NCBI GenBank assembly: GCA_001643675.2
Contig: LSRY02000005.1
Span: 1,118,501 to 1,182,500 of the forward strand
Direction of reading: 5' to 3'
Source of the DNA: Monocercomonoides exilis
Lineage: Eukaryota; Preaxostyla; Oxymonadida; Polymastigidae
Length of the DNA: 64,000 nucleotides
The notes beneath the pieces were generated by a model. The model was given only the letters and a program-made list of their open reading frames with translations, searched no databases and had not been told where the DNA came from. This document shows, piece after piece, positions 11,844-24,100 of this stretch (within the stretch, counting starts at the first letter, position 1; the number at the start of each line of letters is the position of its first letter). The position numbers and the translations under genes were made by a program.

Positions 11844-11851
11844 AGTTGAAT
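11844..11851. repeat. Right 8-bp target-site duplication
   Basis: AGTTGAAT directly follows the right terminal inverted repeat and is identical to 8395-8402. Confidence 0.7.
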
Positions 11852-12092
11852 ATCAGTAATATAACCGATAATAATAAATATTATTTCATTTGAGAAAACG
11901 ATTATTATTTTTGTTAAATTTTTATTTTGAATGCTAATAATAACAATTTGATTGCAAAATTATTCAATTGGGATAGTATTTAAAGAAAAATCACTTCTGT
12001 GAAAAGTTTTAACATAATTATGAATCATTTTTAAATTATACTAAAAATTGATCAAAAAATAACTATCTACCCTTTAATCAAAATTCATCAAA

Positions 12093-12779
12093 ATGAGTAT
12101 GGATATTGATGAAAAACAAAACGAAAAAGAAACAATAGTTTCAGGGCCAGTTCCTTCGATGGGAGTTTATGAAGCGATATCATGCAGAAGAATTATCAGA
12201 GACTTTCAGGATAAAGTTGTTCCGCCAGATGTCCTGAAAAGAATTATTGATGCTGGTTTGAAAGCCCCAACCCATGATCATTTGAGAAATTGGGAATTTG
12301 TGATACTACACGAAGAACAGGATAAAAAGAATGCGCTCCAATTCATTAAAATGGGGACGGCTCCACAATTAGAGATTTTGAAAAAAACACTTGTTGATGG
12401 AACGGCACAACAAAAAATGTATGCAATTGCGATGCCAAGGCAGTACACTATGCTTTTCAATGCGTCTCATATAATTTTACCATTCTTCAAGTCAACACCA
12501 GGGATGATGCATCCAACTTCCGCAAGCTCGTTCAATCCAATTTCTTCAATTTGGTGTGTCATCGAAAATATATTTCTTGCTGCAACTGCCGAAGGATTGG
12601 GATGCTCTATGAGGATTCCCGTTGGTGAAGAAGGAATAAATGTTGCCAAAACTGTTGGAGCTCCTGAAGAGTATTTTTTGCCATGTTATATTGGACTGGG
12701 ATATCCAGCCGAAGATTGCCCTGCTGTGGAGCAAGTCGAATGCAATACAGAACAGAAAATCCACTTTGGAAAATGGTAG
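12093..12779 (+). CDS. FMN-dependent nitroreductase-family protein
   Basis: A single exon encodes 228 residues from an ATG to a TAG. After a 25-residue acidic leader it has the family start VYEAISCRRIIRDFQDKVVP (FMN phosphate-binding Arg pair), then DAGLKAPTHDHLRNWEFVIL, a loop around HIILPFFK, a helix IENIFLAATAEGLGCSMRIP, and the closing LPCYIGLGYP motif. Length and order match the NADH/NAD(P)H nitroreductase fold, a homodimeric flavoenzyme that reduces nitro compounds or quinones. The family is common in anaerobic bacteria and has been acquired by many anaerobic protists, so lateral origin is likely, although composition here resembles neighbouring genes. No targeting peptide is evident; a cytosolic enzyme is expected. 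The native substrate cannot be inferred. Confidence 0.9.
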   Translation: MSMDIDEKQNEKETIVSGPVPSMGVYEAISCRRIIRDFQDKVVPPDVLKRIIDAGLKAPTHDHLRNWEFVILHEEQDKKNALQFIKMGTAPQLEILKKTLVDGTAQQKMYAIAMPRQYTMLFNASHIILPFFKSTPGMMHPTSASSFNPISSIWCVIENIFLAATAEGLGCSMRIPVGEEGINVAKTVGAPEEYFLPCYIGLGYPAEDCPAVEQVECNTEQKIHFGKW

Positions 12780-13412
12780 ATCGGATTATTGTTTGATACA
12801 ATGTTCAATGAAGTGCTTGATTTTGTATGTATTAATATTAATCACCATTTTTTTTAAAAGAGCAGAATTTTTTTTTTTTCATTTTTCAAAGAACATCATT
12901 CAACAACAACAAGCTTTTATCAAAGCTGAATCTAATCGATAATAACAATATTGCATACGTTTTGAAGAACGAACAATTAAAGAGGGCAAGGTTTAATGAT
13001 TCGTGGATTTAAAAAAAAAGGACAGACAAGGAAACAGAATTTCCTGTTTTCCGAAACTCAGTTGGTCTTAGGTCTGAAAGACCTTCCAATAATACGTGCA
13101 GCAAGAATTATCATTTATCTAAAATTATGGAAGATTATCATGAGACATCATAAATAAATAATACAATTATGCTCATTTCATTTTGCTACGAAAACGAAAA
13201 TTCCAACAGAGAAGGGAAAAGAGAATTTTTTACTGTGAAGCTCTTAAAAATACGTGGGCATTTCTTTCTTTTCTTCTTTTTTGCTAACAATAAAGATCAA
13301 ATAAAATATCTGATAATATTTGTCTCAAACTAAAAAATTAAACATTCATAAATTAAAAATACTACTAATTGGAAGAATTTAAAAAAATTTATTAAAAAAA
13401 ACACAATGACAG
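12780..13412. other. Gene-free interval between convergent genes
   Basis: This contains the 3' flanks of the nitroreductase (plus) and the TPLATE-like gene (minus). It is AT-rich with no supported ORF or RNA gene. Confidence 0.6.
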
Positions 13413-14534
13413 CTAAGACGAAGACGGTATCTGAAAGACAGAATCCAAATCGGAGATGAAGCAGCGAGAGGACTCGATCAATCTGATCCCTTCTGCAAGA
13501 GCCCTTACGCTTCTGCCTCTGCACTGCATCCTCACAATCCACGTTGGCATCGACTCGGAAGCATTCGACGGGGCAGCGCCAGCTTCTTCACTGACGCTGC
13601 TGCCATTGCTGCTGTTACTATTGCTATTGCTATTGCTATTGCTATTGCTGCTATTTAAATTGCTGCCGGCAAGCAACTTCTGCTGGAGATCGGCTGTTGT
13701 GCTGGATGATGCGCTGTCTATCGGATTCTGACAGAACGGAACGGAAATGTTGTCAAAGAAGAAAGACGATGCTGGAGATTCGGTTGACTGCAGCCCTACT
13801 AACATTGCCAATGAAGTACATATATAAACAAAATATATCATCAAAATATACAGATAGCATTATTCAATTTCAAAAAAAAAATATTTTTAAAAAAAATTCT
13901 GGTTAAAAATAAGAATTGTATACCAGGATTTATTGGAGCTCTTCCTGTGAATACAACCACAAACAAGTCTGAGAACCAAGTTGTGATTGCAAATCCTCTC
14001 TGAAGAATATATATAGAAATAAATAAATAAATAAATAAATAAAGAGAGAGAGAGAGAGAGAGAAATCATTGAAAACATTGATATAAGCAAGATGCATTCA
14101 GGAAAAAATGAAAGAAAATGAAAGAAAGAAATCGTACCGAAAACAAGCAATGTGTTGGCTTCTTTTGAACTGTTGATGTATTTTCTTCTTCTTCTTCTTC
14201 TTCTTCCTCCTCCTCCTCCTCTTCTTCTTCTTCCTCTTCTTCTTCCTCTTCCTCTTCCTCTTCTTCTTCTTCTTCCTCCTCTTCTTCTTCATTTTCTCGT
14301 TCCTTCTTAGCTGCGTCTCTGCTGATTTTTCTCAATCTTCTTCTTTCTTCTCTTCTTTCTTCTCTTCTTTTCATTTTTCGTTCTTCTTTCTCTTTTCTCT
14401 TCTGCTCTCTTTTCTGTCTCTTTTCCCTCCGAATTTCTTGCCGAATGATTTCTTTCCTTCGGCAGATCTCATCGCTCACACCAGCTATCATCTCTGGAAA
14501 GAGCTCATGCGCTTTTCTTTGTATTTCTTCGGCT

Positions 14535-14566
<32 letters not shown>

Positions 14567-14573
14567 TTCTTCC

Positions 14574-14608
<35 letters not shown>

Positions 14609-17600
14609 TTCTTCTTCCTCTTCTTCTTCCTCTTCCTCTTCTTCCTTTGTCTCATCCAGCTCCTTGTTAAGCTTCACAGTTTTGATAAATTCCAATTTAT
14701 TCGCTTGCTTTTTCACAATAATGACTGCTTCACACGAAGCTGGAAGCGAATTTTCAGTTAAATCAACGTTTGATGCTGCAGACTCGTTTCCATCAGCAGA
14801 AATCGCACCAGCACTGTCGCTATTGCTTCCTTCTCTTCCTTCTTTTTCTTCTTTCCCTTCTCTTCCTTCTTTTCCTTTCTCCTCTTCTCCATTTTCGTTC
14901 GCGCTAACAGCATTCACATCTCCATCTCCACATTCGTCGTCATCTTCATCTGCATTCCACCACTGCCTTTTGTGCAGCTTCATCTTCCGCTTCCTCTTCT
15001 TCCTCGCCTTCGTGTCAGCATTCAGATTCGGGTTGTTGTGCAGCCAGTTTGTGTTCGCCAGCGGCGGCAGCGAAGACGGCGGCTCCAACTTCACCTCGAA
15101 AAAGCCAAGTTTTTTAAGCGCGTTGCTCAGATGGTTGGGGAAGACAGAGACTCCTGTGCGATTGAATGGAATGGAATAGAGTGGAATGAAATACAATGAA
15201 AAAGAAAGAAAGAACAAAAGAAAGAAAGAAAGAATTTGATATGAAAGAAATGAAATTAATAATATTCAATAGTGAAATAACAATAATAATAATAGAAAGA
15301 TATATTCAGATAATAATTAAAAATGAAAAATGAAAAATTAAAAATCCAAATTTTGGTAATCACAGAAACCAACAATGTTCCTTTCTTTTCTTCAAAATAA
15401 AAAAAAATTTTTTTTCTGTTTAAACAAATAATTCCAATGCAATAAAATCACAACCATTCACCCAAAAAAACCAATCCTCCTCTTCCTCCCTCCTTCCACA
15501 CATCCCCCAGCAAACCCTTTGTAGTTGAGTGCGAGATGGGAAGTGTCGACAGAAGCGAGCGAAATGCGGGCGGGGTGACTGGCAGCGGCATAAACAGCGC
15601 CTCAGGCGGAAGGACATACGCCTCAGTGGTGAAATGCACACGGGGCAGATACACGTCACAGAACGACGGAGCTCTGGCTGCAATCGACAGGCAATTCGTC
15701 GTGTCCACCTCAAAATTCCCTTTTTTCTGCTTCGACATCTGCAACTGCCTCCTTTTCCTCTTGCTTTCTTTCACTCTTTCTTCCTCTTCTTCCTCTGTGT
15801 GCACCCTCACTCGATGCCTCTCTGTCACCACTGCCCTTTTCGCTGCCTCCAACGTCGCACAAGCAGCATGTATGCCCACCACAAACGATATCCGCGCCTG
15901 TGCCACCGCCCCACGTACCGAATACACAATGCACAGCGAGGCAGTCCCGCCCCTCGGAGCTATCAGTGGAATGGAATGGAACGCGAGCGAGGTGAAACGG
16001 CGGGAGGACGAAAAGAAAGACGGCTTGGGAGAAAGCAGAGGGGTGGAGGAGAGGCTTCGAAGGGAGACGCCGACGAAGTAAAAGGGGGTGTTGTTGGTGA
16101 GGTGGATGTGCAGCGAAAGCTGTTTTTCTCCGGGCGAGGCGACGTGAGTGCAGGAGACAGAGAGAGGGGAGGAAGAAGTGGAAGGGGTGAGCAGCTGAAG
16201 AGGGTTGGGGGAGAAGAAGGTGTGGCGCGAACAGTCGAAACGCTGCTGGCGGTAGTCAAAGGCTGTCATTTGCGAGGGCTCAGAAAGAGAGAAGGAAGAA
16301 GAAGAAGAAGAAGAGGAAGAAGAAGAAGAAGAGGACGCAGAAAGCAAAGCAGACAAAGAAAAGGAAGATGAAGACGATGCTGAAGACGAAGACGAAGAGG
16401 AAGAAGAAGAAGAAGAAGAACCATCTTTCTTCCCAGTCCTCACACCCGTCTCAAGTGCTGTGTTCTTCGTCATCTCCTGCTGCTGGATGGAGATGGCAGA
16501 CGAGGAAGAGACCGCGTGTGTCTGGGGGACGAGGTCTTCAGGGGAAGGGAGAAACGGGAAGGAGAAGGAAGAGACACGCGCAAGCACACTCTCCATTGGG
16601 TTGGTTGAGTCAAACAGAAGCAGCAGGCGGATGGCGCGAGACAGGGTGATGCGGTCGGTGAATGCCCAGTCCTGCTTCATGCAGCTCATCACCTCCTTCC
16701 GCGCGCGGTGGAGTGCTGACTCGGTTGTTGATGCTTGGTTCTTGTTGTTGTTGTTGCTGTTGTTGCTGTTATTGCCGCTGTTGCTACCTCCTTCTTTCTC
16801 TCCCTTTCCTGCTGTGGAAGTGCGTGGGAACGAGCTTGTTCCCTGTGTGAACTCAGCAAGTGAGGAAGGGGTATTGTTCGAGGAATGAGCGAGCCGTGAT
16901 GCCAGCTGGAGGACAGCTGCGTATGACAGATAGAGCAGCTGGGGTGCAGAGGAGAACGTGATCATCGACTTGCCCATGCAGCCTGTACGGAGGGCCTCGT
17001 TAAGGTCTCTCTTCCGCTTCTCCACCGACAGCCACTCTTTGATCGACGGGATGAGCACATCCAAACCAGAAGGAGGGAGATAGCGACAAGTCGCCACACC
17101 CACCAGGCGCTGGCCAAGCGACGGCAGACGCGCCAGCATCGGCAGCACCCTCATTGCAAGGGCGGGAGAGCGAGAGCCCAGAATGACTAAGGAAAGGGCG
17201 TGGGAGAAGGCGAGGGAGGTGGAAGACGAGGGCTCAGAGTGGGTGGACGTCAGGGCGAGCACGCGGATGGCAGAGGTGGTGGAGGCAGGGAGGAGGAGGG
17301 TGGAGGAATGAGGGTGGGAAGATGAGGCAGATGCAGAAGAAGAAGAAGAAGAAGATGATGATGATGATGATGTTTTCTTGTCATTCTTCGATTTATTTGA
17401 TTTAGACTTGCTATCTTTACTGCCACCACTTCCTCCTCCTCCTCCAACGCCTCCTTCTTCGTCCTCTGACTCCTCCTCGGTCTCTTCCTCCTCTTCGCTG
17501 CTGTCGCTCTCCTCTTCAAATATCTTGTTGCTAAACATTCCTCCATCCACCCCATCATCGTCTTCGTACTCTTCCTGCCCGTCCTCTCCTTCTCCTTCTC

Positions 17601-20600
17601 CTTCCTCGTCTTCTTCGTCCTCCTTCTGATTCGCCTGTGCCAGCGCCGCCGACGAAAAAGCTGCTAAAAACTCGCCAAAATGCGCTTCGTCGAATGCAGA
17701 GAAGGACAAAAGAAGGTCGCGAAACCAAAGCGAGGCGGCACCCAATGAAGCAGCACCAGACTCATATGAACTGTCCTTAGAAGAATTACTAACAGAAGAA
17801 GAAGAAGAAGAAGAAGAAGAAGAAGAAGAAGAAGAAGAAGAAGAAGGTGAAGGAGGCCCTTTCATAAGCTTCGTGGTGATCCAAGGGCGCTGTGGGAGTG
17901 GAGGTATTTTGAGCGAGCTGCAGCACTTCGGCAGGTGGAGGATCGGAGCCAGTGGGGTCGAAGCTGGCGGAAGAAGCTGCTGCGAGAACGAAGACTGTTC
18001 TTTTGTGGGCTGGCGGTAGCCAGGGATGGCATCATCGAAGTCGAAGTGGCGGAGGATGAAGAGGGCGAGGGAGCGGAGGAGTTCTGCTTTGTCTGTGCGG
18101 GAGGCGATGGACTGCGCACACACGTTCACAACAGCCACAGTCCGCACGAAGAACACGAAGTGGTTGAACGTCTTGAGCGGGTGGGGCACGATGTTGGATG
18201 AGGAAGAAGAAGAAGAAGAGGAAGAGGAAGAAGATGCAGAGGAGGAATAAGGAGAAGAAGAAGAAGCAGTTGGAGAGGAAGAAGAGGTGAGAGATGGATG
18301 GTTGTAGAAAGCAGGGTTTGGAGTGATGGTGATGTAGAACGAAGTCAAAGCTAAGAGGGAGCGGCAGCCGAGCGCCAGGGAATAAGCGGGCAGGGTGGAA
18401 ACAATGCCCAGCAGATTCAGAATCAAAGAGCGGACAAAAAATCCTGTTTGGTGCAAGTTCGACGCCAGCGCCCGGAGCAAGCGGCGCTGGGCAGCAGCCG
18501 CTGGGCAGAAAGAGTGAGCAATCAGCACATCTTCTGCAGCAACGTTGGCATCGTCGAGGCAAGCAGCTTTCTCTTTGTCGCTCTGCTGGAGAGAGGCAGC
18601 GACGGCGTGGGGGTCGAGGGAGGAGAGGAACGTGAGCACGAACTGCGCTAAAGAGAGGACGAGGAGCGCAGCGCTTGCAGAGGCGCCCTGGCTGACACTC
18701 ACAAACGGCTGCAGATGGGCGAACATGGCGTGGATGAGGTCAAAGGACGACGGGTGGAGAGGGAGCAAGGCAACAGACAGCATCGACGAGGGAGTGGGCG
18801 GGCGGGTGCTTGGCAGAGGGACAGAGTCAAGAGCGATCAAGTCGACGTCTTCTTCTTCTTCCAATCCCGCTGCAATGCGCTGTGCTTTCCGCAGTGCCTC
18901 TCGTTCTTCCTTCCTCTTTTGCGCCTCGTCGGCCTCCTTCTGCTGCATCATGGCGCTGTCGTTGGCGTCGAACTGCTGCTGGATCTTCTCCACCAGCACA
19001 GCCATCACACTCGATAGCAGACGCACCACACAGATACGCTCAGCAGGGAGAGCAAATGAAGACAAGGAGACGAGGGCCTCCAGTGCATTGAAGGAAGAAT
19101 CAAAGGAATTCAGTGAGCTAATTTGAGTATTATTATTATTATAATCTGAATTTCCCTTCTTTTGCGCATCTAATTGTTGTGTCTTCTGCTTCAGTCGGAG
19201 GTCTTCCTGTGTGGATATCCACTCACACAGGAGAGGGCGGTATGTCTTTGAAGAGCTCCACAGCGACAGGAAGGAGAAGAGAGAGGAGACATATCGCGAA
19301 AAGGAAGGGTGGTTTGAGGAAAAGGAAGAAGAAGAAGAAGAAGAAGAAGAAGATGATGATGATGATGATGGAGGAATCAAAGAAGAGTCGACGAAAGAAG
19401 CAGGATTGGAAAGAATGGCTGAAGGAGAAGCGATGGCAGAGGGAGTCATGAAGTGGAATGAAGGCGCGGCTGACGAGGCAGGAGATGTGGTTGGAATGAC
19501 ATTGTCAGACGCTGCGGATGAGAGAGCAGAAAAATTGCTATTGTAAGGAGTAACAGAAGAAGAAGAAGAAGAAGAAGAAGTTGTTGTTGTTGTTGCAGAA
19601 GAAGGCAAAGCTTTCGAACCCATCCGTTGCATTGCTGTCTGCGGTGTCATGATAGTCAATGACTGGGCAGTCGGAGAGAGAGGCTGCGCGGACGCTGTTC
19701 GGGGAATGTTGAAAGACGATTGAGAATGGCTGAACTGCTGGGATGACAGCAGCGATGGACTTGGAGCTCCAAATCCGCTTGGCGTAACAGTCCGTGTATG
19801 CGGAGTTGCTGGGCTTGGAGTCGGAGGAGACGGAGTCGGCTTACGTGCAGACGCATCTGAGATTCGCGATTGATCATCGCCATTTGTTGGCGTTGATGCT
19901 TTTGGTGGCTGAGTTGGTGTTGTGGAAAAACTGGAAAAAAATGATGGGGGCTGAGATGTTGGAGTCGAAACACGCTGCATTTGAGCGGATTGCGGAGGCG
20001 GTGTAGTTTGCTTTGGTGCTTGAGTCTGCTTTTGAGGCAATATAAGCTGAGAGCCGTATGGTATAGCTGGCCTAAATGATTTATACGGTTCTGAAGGATG
20101 TATCAAAGCTAGGTGCATTTCAAGAACAGGAATAAAATCTAGAAGCATAGAAGATACAAATTCATCCCACTAAACATCAAACGCAATAACTTTTGAAAGC
20201 ATCCAAAGAAAAAAAAGACAAACTTGTGGATTCCAAAGAAAAGTTTGAGATGAATTGTGAGTATGCTTGCTGTTTTCAACAAACGATTTCATTAAATCAA
20301 TAATTGATATCCAAATTGGATAAGCAACTTCCCATTTTACAGTGCTTGTGCGATATATTTCACCATCATCGCGAGTAACAACATTTGTTTGAAAAGTACT
20401 GCCATTTGTAAACAGTGCGTATAACTTTTTTCTTAAACTCTTCGTTGGATGAAGTAAGAACTGTAATTATTCAAAAACATGAATTTGAAAGAATTCATGA
20501 AATATCCAAAAGAGAAAGATTCACACAATTAGAGTCTCTGTATCAATTTTTTTCAATGATTCAACTGCTTTGACAACGTCATCGCACTTTGTTGACGATA

Positions 20601-20634
20601 ACCTTTTGGCGAACACAGAACCTAAGTCCGTCAT
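13413..20634 (-). CDS. TPLATE: TPLATE-like large subunit of the TSET trafficking complex
   Basis: Six exons (20634-20527, 20460-20224, 20169-15516, 15153-14138, 13999-13924, 13798-13413) join in frame to about 2158 residues. TPLATE is an adaptin-like HEAT solenoid of the endocytic TSET coat, followed by a two-part appendage. Seen here are: N-terminal helices; a long helical body; an Ig-like appendage half (ASPGEKQLSLHIHLTNNTPF); the hallmark link AYVLPPEALFMPLPVTPPAF, which parallels plant TPLATE's PYKIPLTELLLPHKISPVEF; then a platform half split by introns (VSVFPNHLSNALKKLGFF, GFAITTWFSDLFVVVFTG, WIVRMQCRGRSVRALAEGI). Phases close at every join; exon 6 could also begin at 13795. Plant TPLATE is about 1180 residues; the excess is Ser runs and two Glu runs (plus-strand 14176-14292 and 14530-14645). 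AP-complex or COPI large subunits are alternatives, but the link motif favours TPLATE. Confidence 0.65.
13992..14062. repeat. Adjacent (AAAT)n and (AG)n microsatellites
   Basis: Short AAAT-type and GA-type tandem repeats lie side by side (about 14016-14062), just upstream of exon 5 within intron 4 of the TPLATE-like gene as read on the minus strand. No function is inferred. Confidence 0.8.
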
Positions 20635-21150
20635 TGAGCAGTGAATAATCCAAAAAAAGTTAGTTCAAGCAACTATGGTCTTCCATGATCAAACATGCTT
20701 CAAAATTTTTTGTACACGTTACAGTTAAATAATCATTTCAAATATATTTTAAGTTTTCATAAATTAAAAATTTTTGATTTCATCTATTTGATAATTTGGT
20801 TTATTATTCATTCAAGAAATTTTGTAAGTAAATTATCGGGGAAAAAAAATACTCAAAAATGTACAACAAAAAACACATTGTGACGTGTCATAATAGAAGC
20901 ATAATTATAAAGCATTTTCCGAAAAAACACTTGTAAATCAAACAAAAATTTGAGTGATATGAAATGTAATGATTCATTTATATTTGCCAACAAAAATGTT
21001 TGCAGAATATATAAAGCAACTGAAAAAAAAACTATCTTAAAACATTCAGTCAAAACACATAAGAACAACTGCGACTATGTAAAAATACAATTTAACAAAT
21101 TTATTTATATACTTTTGGATTCAATTTTATCTTTTAAATAAAATATTCCT
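20635..21150. other. Gene-free interval between two minus-strand genes
   Basis: AT-rich DNA between the TPLATE-like start and the flippase stop. TGACGTGTCATAAT at about 20880 also occurs at about 11591 within the TIR element; otherwise nothing is supported. Confidence 0.6.
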
Positions 21151-24100
21151 TCACTTCTTTTTTGGCAGTGCTTTTGTTGAGCTCGAATTCGACTTTGTTT
21201 TCAGCTTGCGAAGTGGCTCAGTCCACGTGAAGGCATATCCGCGATATTCAGAAAACGAGGCAGAAGCAGAAGCAGAAGCAGAAGCAGAAGAAGAGCCAGG
21301 ACGAGAAGCATTTGCACGTGAGTCTCTATTCGGCTGAGAAGAACAAGCAAAAGCAGATGTGGATGATGAAGCAGAAGCTGATTTCTCTGTTGGTGTGCTA
21401 AGCTGATCAGACATATTGGCCATTTCATGATATGCATTGGAGTAACCACCACTTTTGTTTACATTTCCATTTCCATCTGAACCTGAATCACCTTCTTTCA
21501 ACTGATCCACAAATTCTGAACAAGCCACTTTAACATCACTTGCCCCATTCTGCTCGTTTGCTGCCAGCTGCGCCTCCATCCGCACATCACTGACAAGCTC
21601 TTCTTCTCCCCTTCCAACTTCAAACTCATCATCTCCTTCCATCTTTTCTGCCAGCTCCTGTTTGGCTTCCTTCAGCGAAGAGTCCGAAGCTGCCTGGCGT
21701 TCTTTCAGCTGTTTAGAGTAGTTTTCCTTCATTTTCTGCTTTCTAACAATCAGCTCTTTCTCTCTAATCACTTCATCCACTTGAGGTTTCAGTCTGTTGC
21801 GCAGGTACGAGATGGCATACGGTGGGGCTATGCATACCACAGGGATGACAAGCACATACAGCCAGAAGATGACAGAGCTGCAGTCGCGCCAGAACGAGCC
21901 TGTCATCACGGGCTGCACACCCACATTGAAGATGATGGCTACCAGCACCCACGCGACGAGAGACAGCACTACGATGAGGATGTGCACCCACGTCACCAGG
22001 TTGAACTCCAGACACAGCTTGACTGTCACAGTCACAATGGTCCCTGTGCACAGCGCATTCCCAAAGTACCACATGTCTTCGGCCCGCCCGTCCCACTGGA
22101 TGAGCGTCTCGAACATAAACACGCCCACAAAGAACACTGCAAACGAGCACCACGCCCCATCCACTATCCATCTTACGAAGGTGGCTGGCGTTGCTTCTCT
22201 GCCTAACCTTCCAAGTGCATACGTGGCAGGCAGCTTTGCCATTCGGTTCGGCCTTAGCTCTGCATCGCCCAGGCCATGCACGACAATCGGAGCGACGGTG
22301 AAGATGAGGTTGAATAGTGAAATGAACCAGGACTCGTACATAGACTGCCCAGAGAAGCCGTTGAACCACCCGAACCAGAACATGGTGAGGGTGAACACAA
22401 AGTTCTTGTAGAACGAGTAGAGAATCACCATCGACAGCCGCTTGTAGTTCATCCTCCCGTGTGCCAGCAGCAGCCGCTGGAGAAAGCGGAACTGAGCGAT
22501 GGAGTAGTCAGACGCCAGCACAGCCTGCATCCCTTCGTTCCCGCTTATCCCAACACCCACATGTGCTCTTTGGATCATCGGCACATCGTTTGCGCCATCG
22601 CCAATGGACAGCGTGATTGAGTCGCTGTTGTCGCGAATGGCACCCACGACGTCTGCTTTCTGTTTGGGAGACACACGACAGCAGATCACCACACCGCACT
22701 TCACACAGACAGACAGCGTTTCAGAGATCATCTCGTCAGAGAGGCAAAAAGATAAGGCTGAGCCTTCAATCACCAATGCATAGTTCATAAAGTGCGAGGC
22801 AGGGATGGTGGCAAAGACGTGTGCCAGCTCGTTCATCTGCTTCTTGATGAGGTCGTTGTCGCGCCCAGATATCACCATCATCTGCATCTCCTGTGTCAGC
22901 AGCTTGCAAGCAAAGCCAATGTTGATCGCTGTCTCCTGCTTGTCTCCAGTCAGCACCCACACTTTGATCCCAGCTTTCCTCAGCACTTCGATGCAGTCGG
23001 GCACTCCCTCCTGCAGCTTGTCTTCAATGGCAGTGGAGCCAATCAGTTCCAGCTCTACTTCGATCTCAGCAGCAACTTCATCCACTTTGCTCTGCCGATC
23101 TTCAATTGAGTTCAGGGCGTCCTGATATCTTTTCTCCCACTCCGCAAACTCAGCTTCAGACGCAACGTCCCTCTTTGCAAGCACAAGAGTCCTCAGCCCT
23201 TCTGCTGCATACTCCTTCATGTGATCGAGTGTAGCCTGGAGAACTGACTCGTCTGTCTTTTCTTTGGAAAGCAGAGGAACCATTGTTGCATCGGCTCCCT
23301 TTGAATACACCCGAATCTTCCCGTTTGGCAATCTCACAATTTCTGAGTTCCTTTTCCTGTCAGAATTGAACTCCAGCACATACAACACCTCAAACCTCAC
23401 TTCCACAACACCATTCTCGTCGGGCTGGGGCATTTGTTCATCTCCTCCTTCAAACAGCTCCACTGCTGCAAATGAAGGCATCCTTACAACGTAGCTCTTC
23501 TTCTCTTTCCCTCGGAACTCAAACCCGATCTTCGCAGCAGCAGCAACAAGTGCACCTTCGTCGGGCGAGGCAGCCTGGTATTTCAAAGGCCCTGGGTGAT
23601 GGATGGTGTCTGGCGGTTGGTATTCAGCCATGCTCTTCTGCTCAGACTGCGAGGACGACTGGCCAGCAGGTGAAATACTCTGATCAACAGCACTTGAAGC
23701 AGAGAATGTGGTGCCTGTTGACATCATCGGCTGCTGTTGCTGTGATTCTGCAGATTGATATTCAGAAACTGTGCTCAAAAGTGGCGTTGCGCCTTCGCCT
23801 GTGAGTGAAGGCAAGTTCTTCGAGTATAAATTGCCCTGTCTGCTGGATGACTCGTCAACAGCATCGACTTCCACAATCTGCGAAACAGAGGCAAGAGATG
23901 CACTGCCAGCTGGAGAGGTAGAAAAGGGAGGCTCTGTGATGGGGTTGGTTTCGATAGTTGTCTGTGATGAGGATGTTGAAGAGATCGGAGAAGTGCTGGA
24001 AGAAGGAGTTTCTTTTGAAGAAGCCGAATTTTTAGATTGACTTTTATTTTTCGAGTTTTTAGGAATTTCAGCAAGGCAAGTGTGGCAGACAGACAAGTTC

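Noticed and set aside
14445-15179. Plus-strand Ser-rich ORF of 244 codons
   Set aside because: It is the antisense of the Glu-rich exon 4 of the TPLATE-like gene; its Ser runs are the complement of GAA/GAG codons.
13413-15217. Separate poly-Glu gene downstream of the adaptin-like gene
   Set aside because: No independent start codon is convincing, and the phase-1 junction 15516/15153 continues the appendage fold, so it was merged into one gene.
15529-19546. Several plus-strand ORFs of 100-280 codons opposite the large exon
   Set aside because: They are low-complexity shadows of exon 3 on the minus strand, with Arg/Lys/Glu runs from the same microsatellites and no domain.
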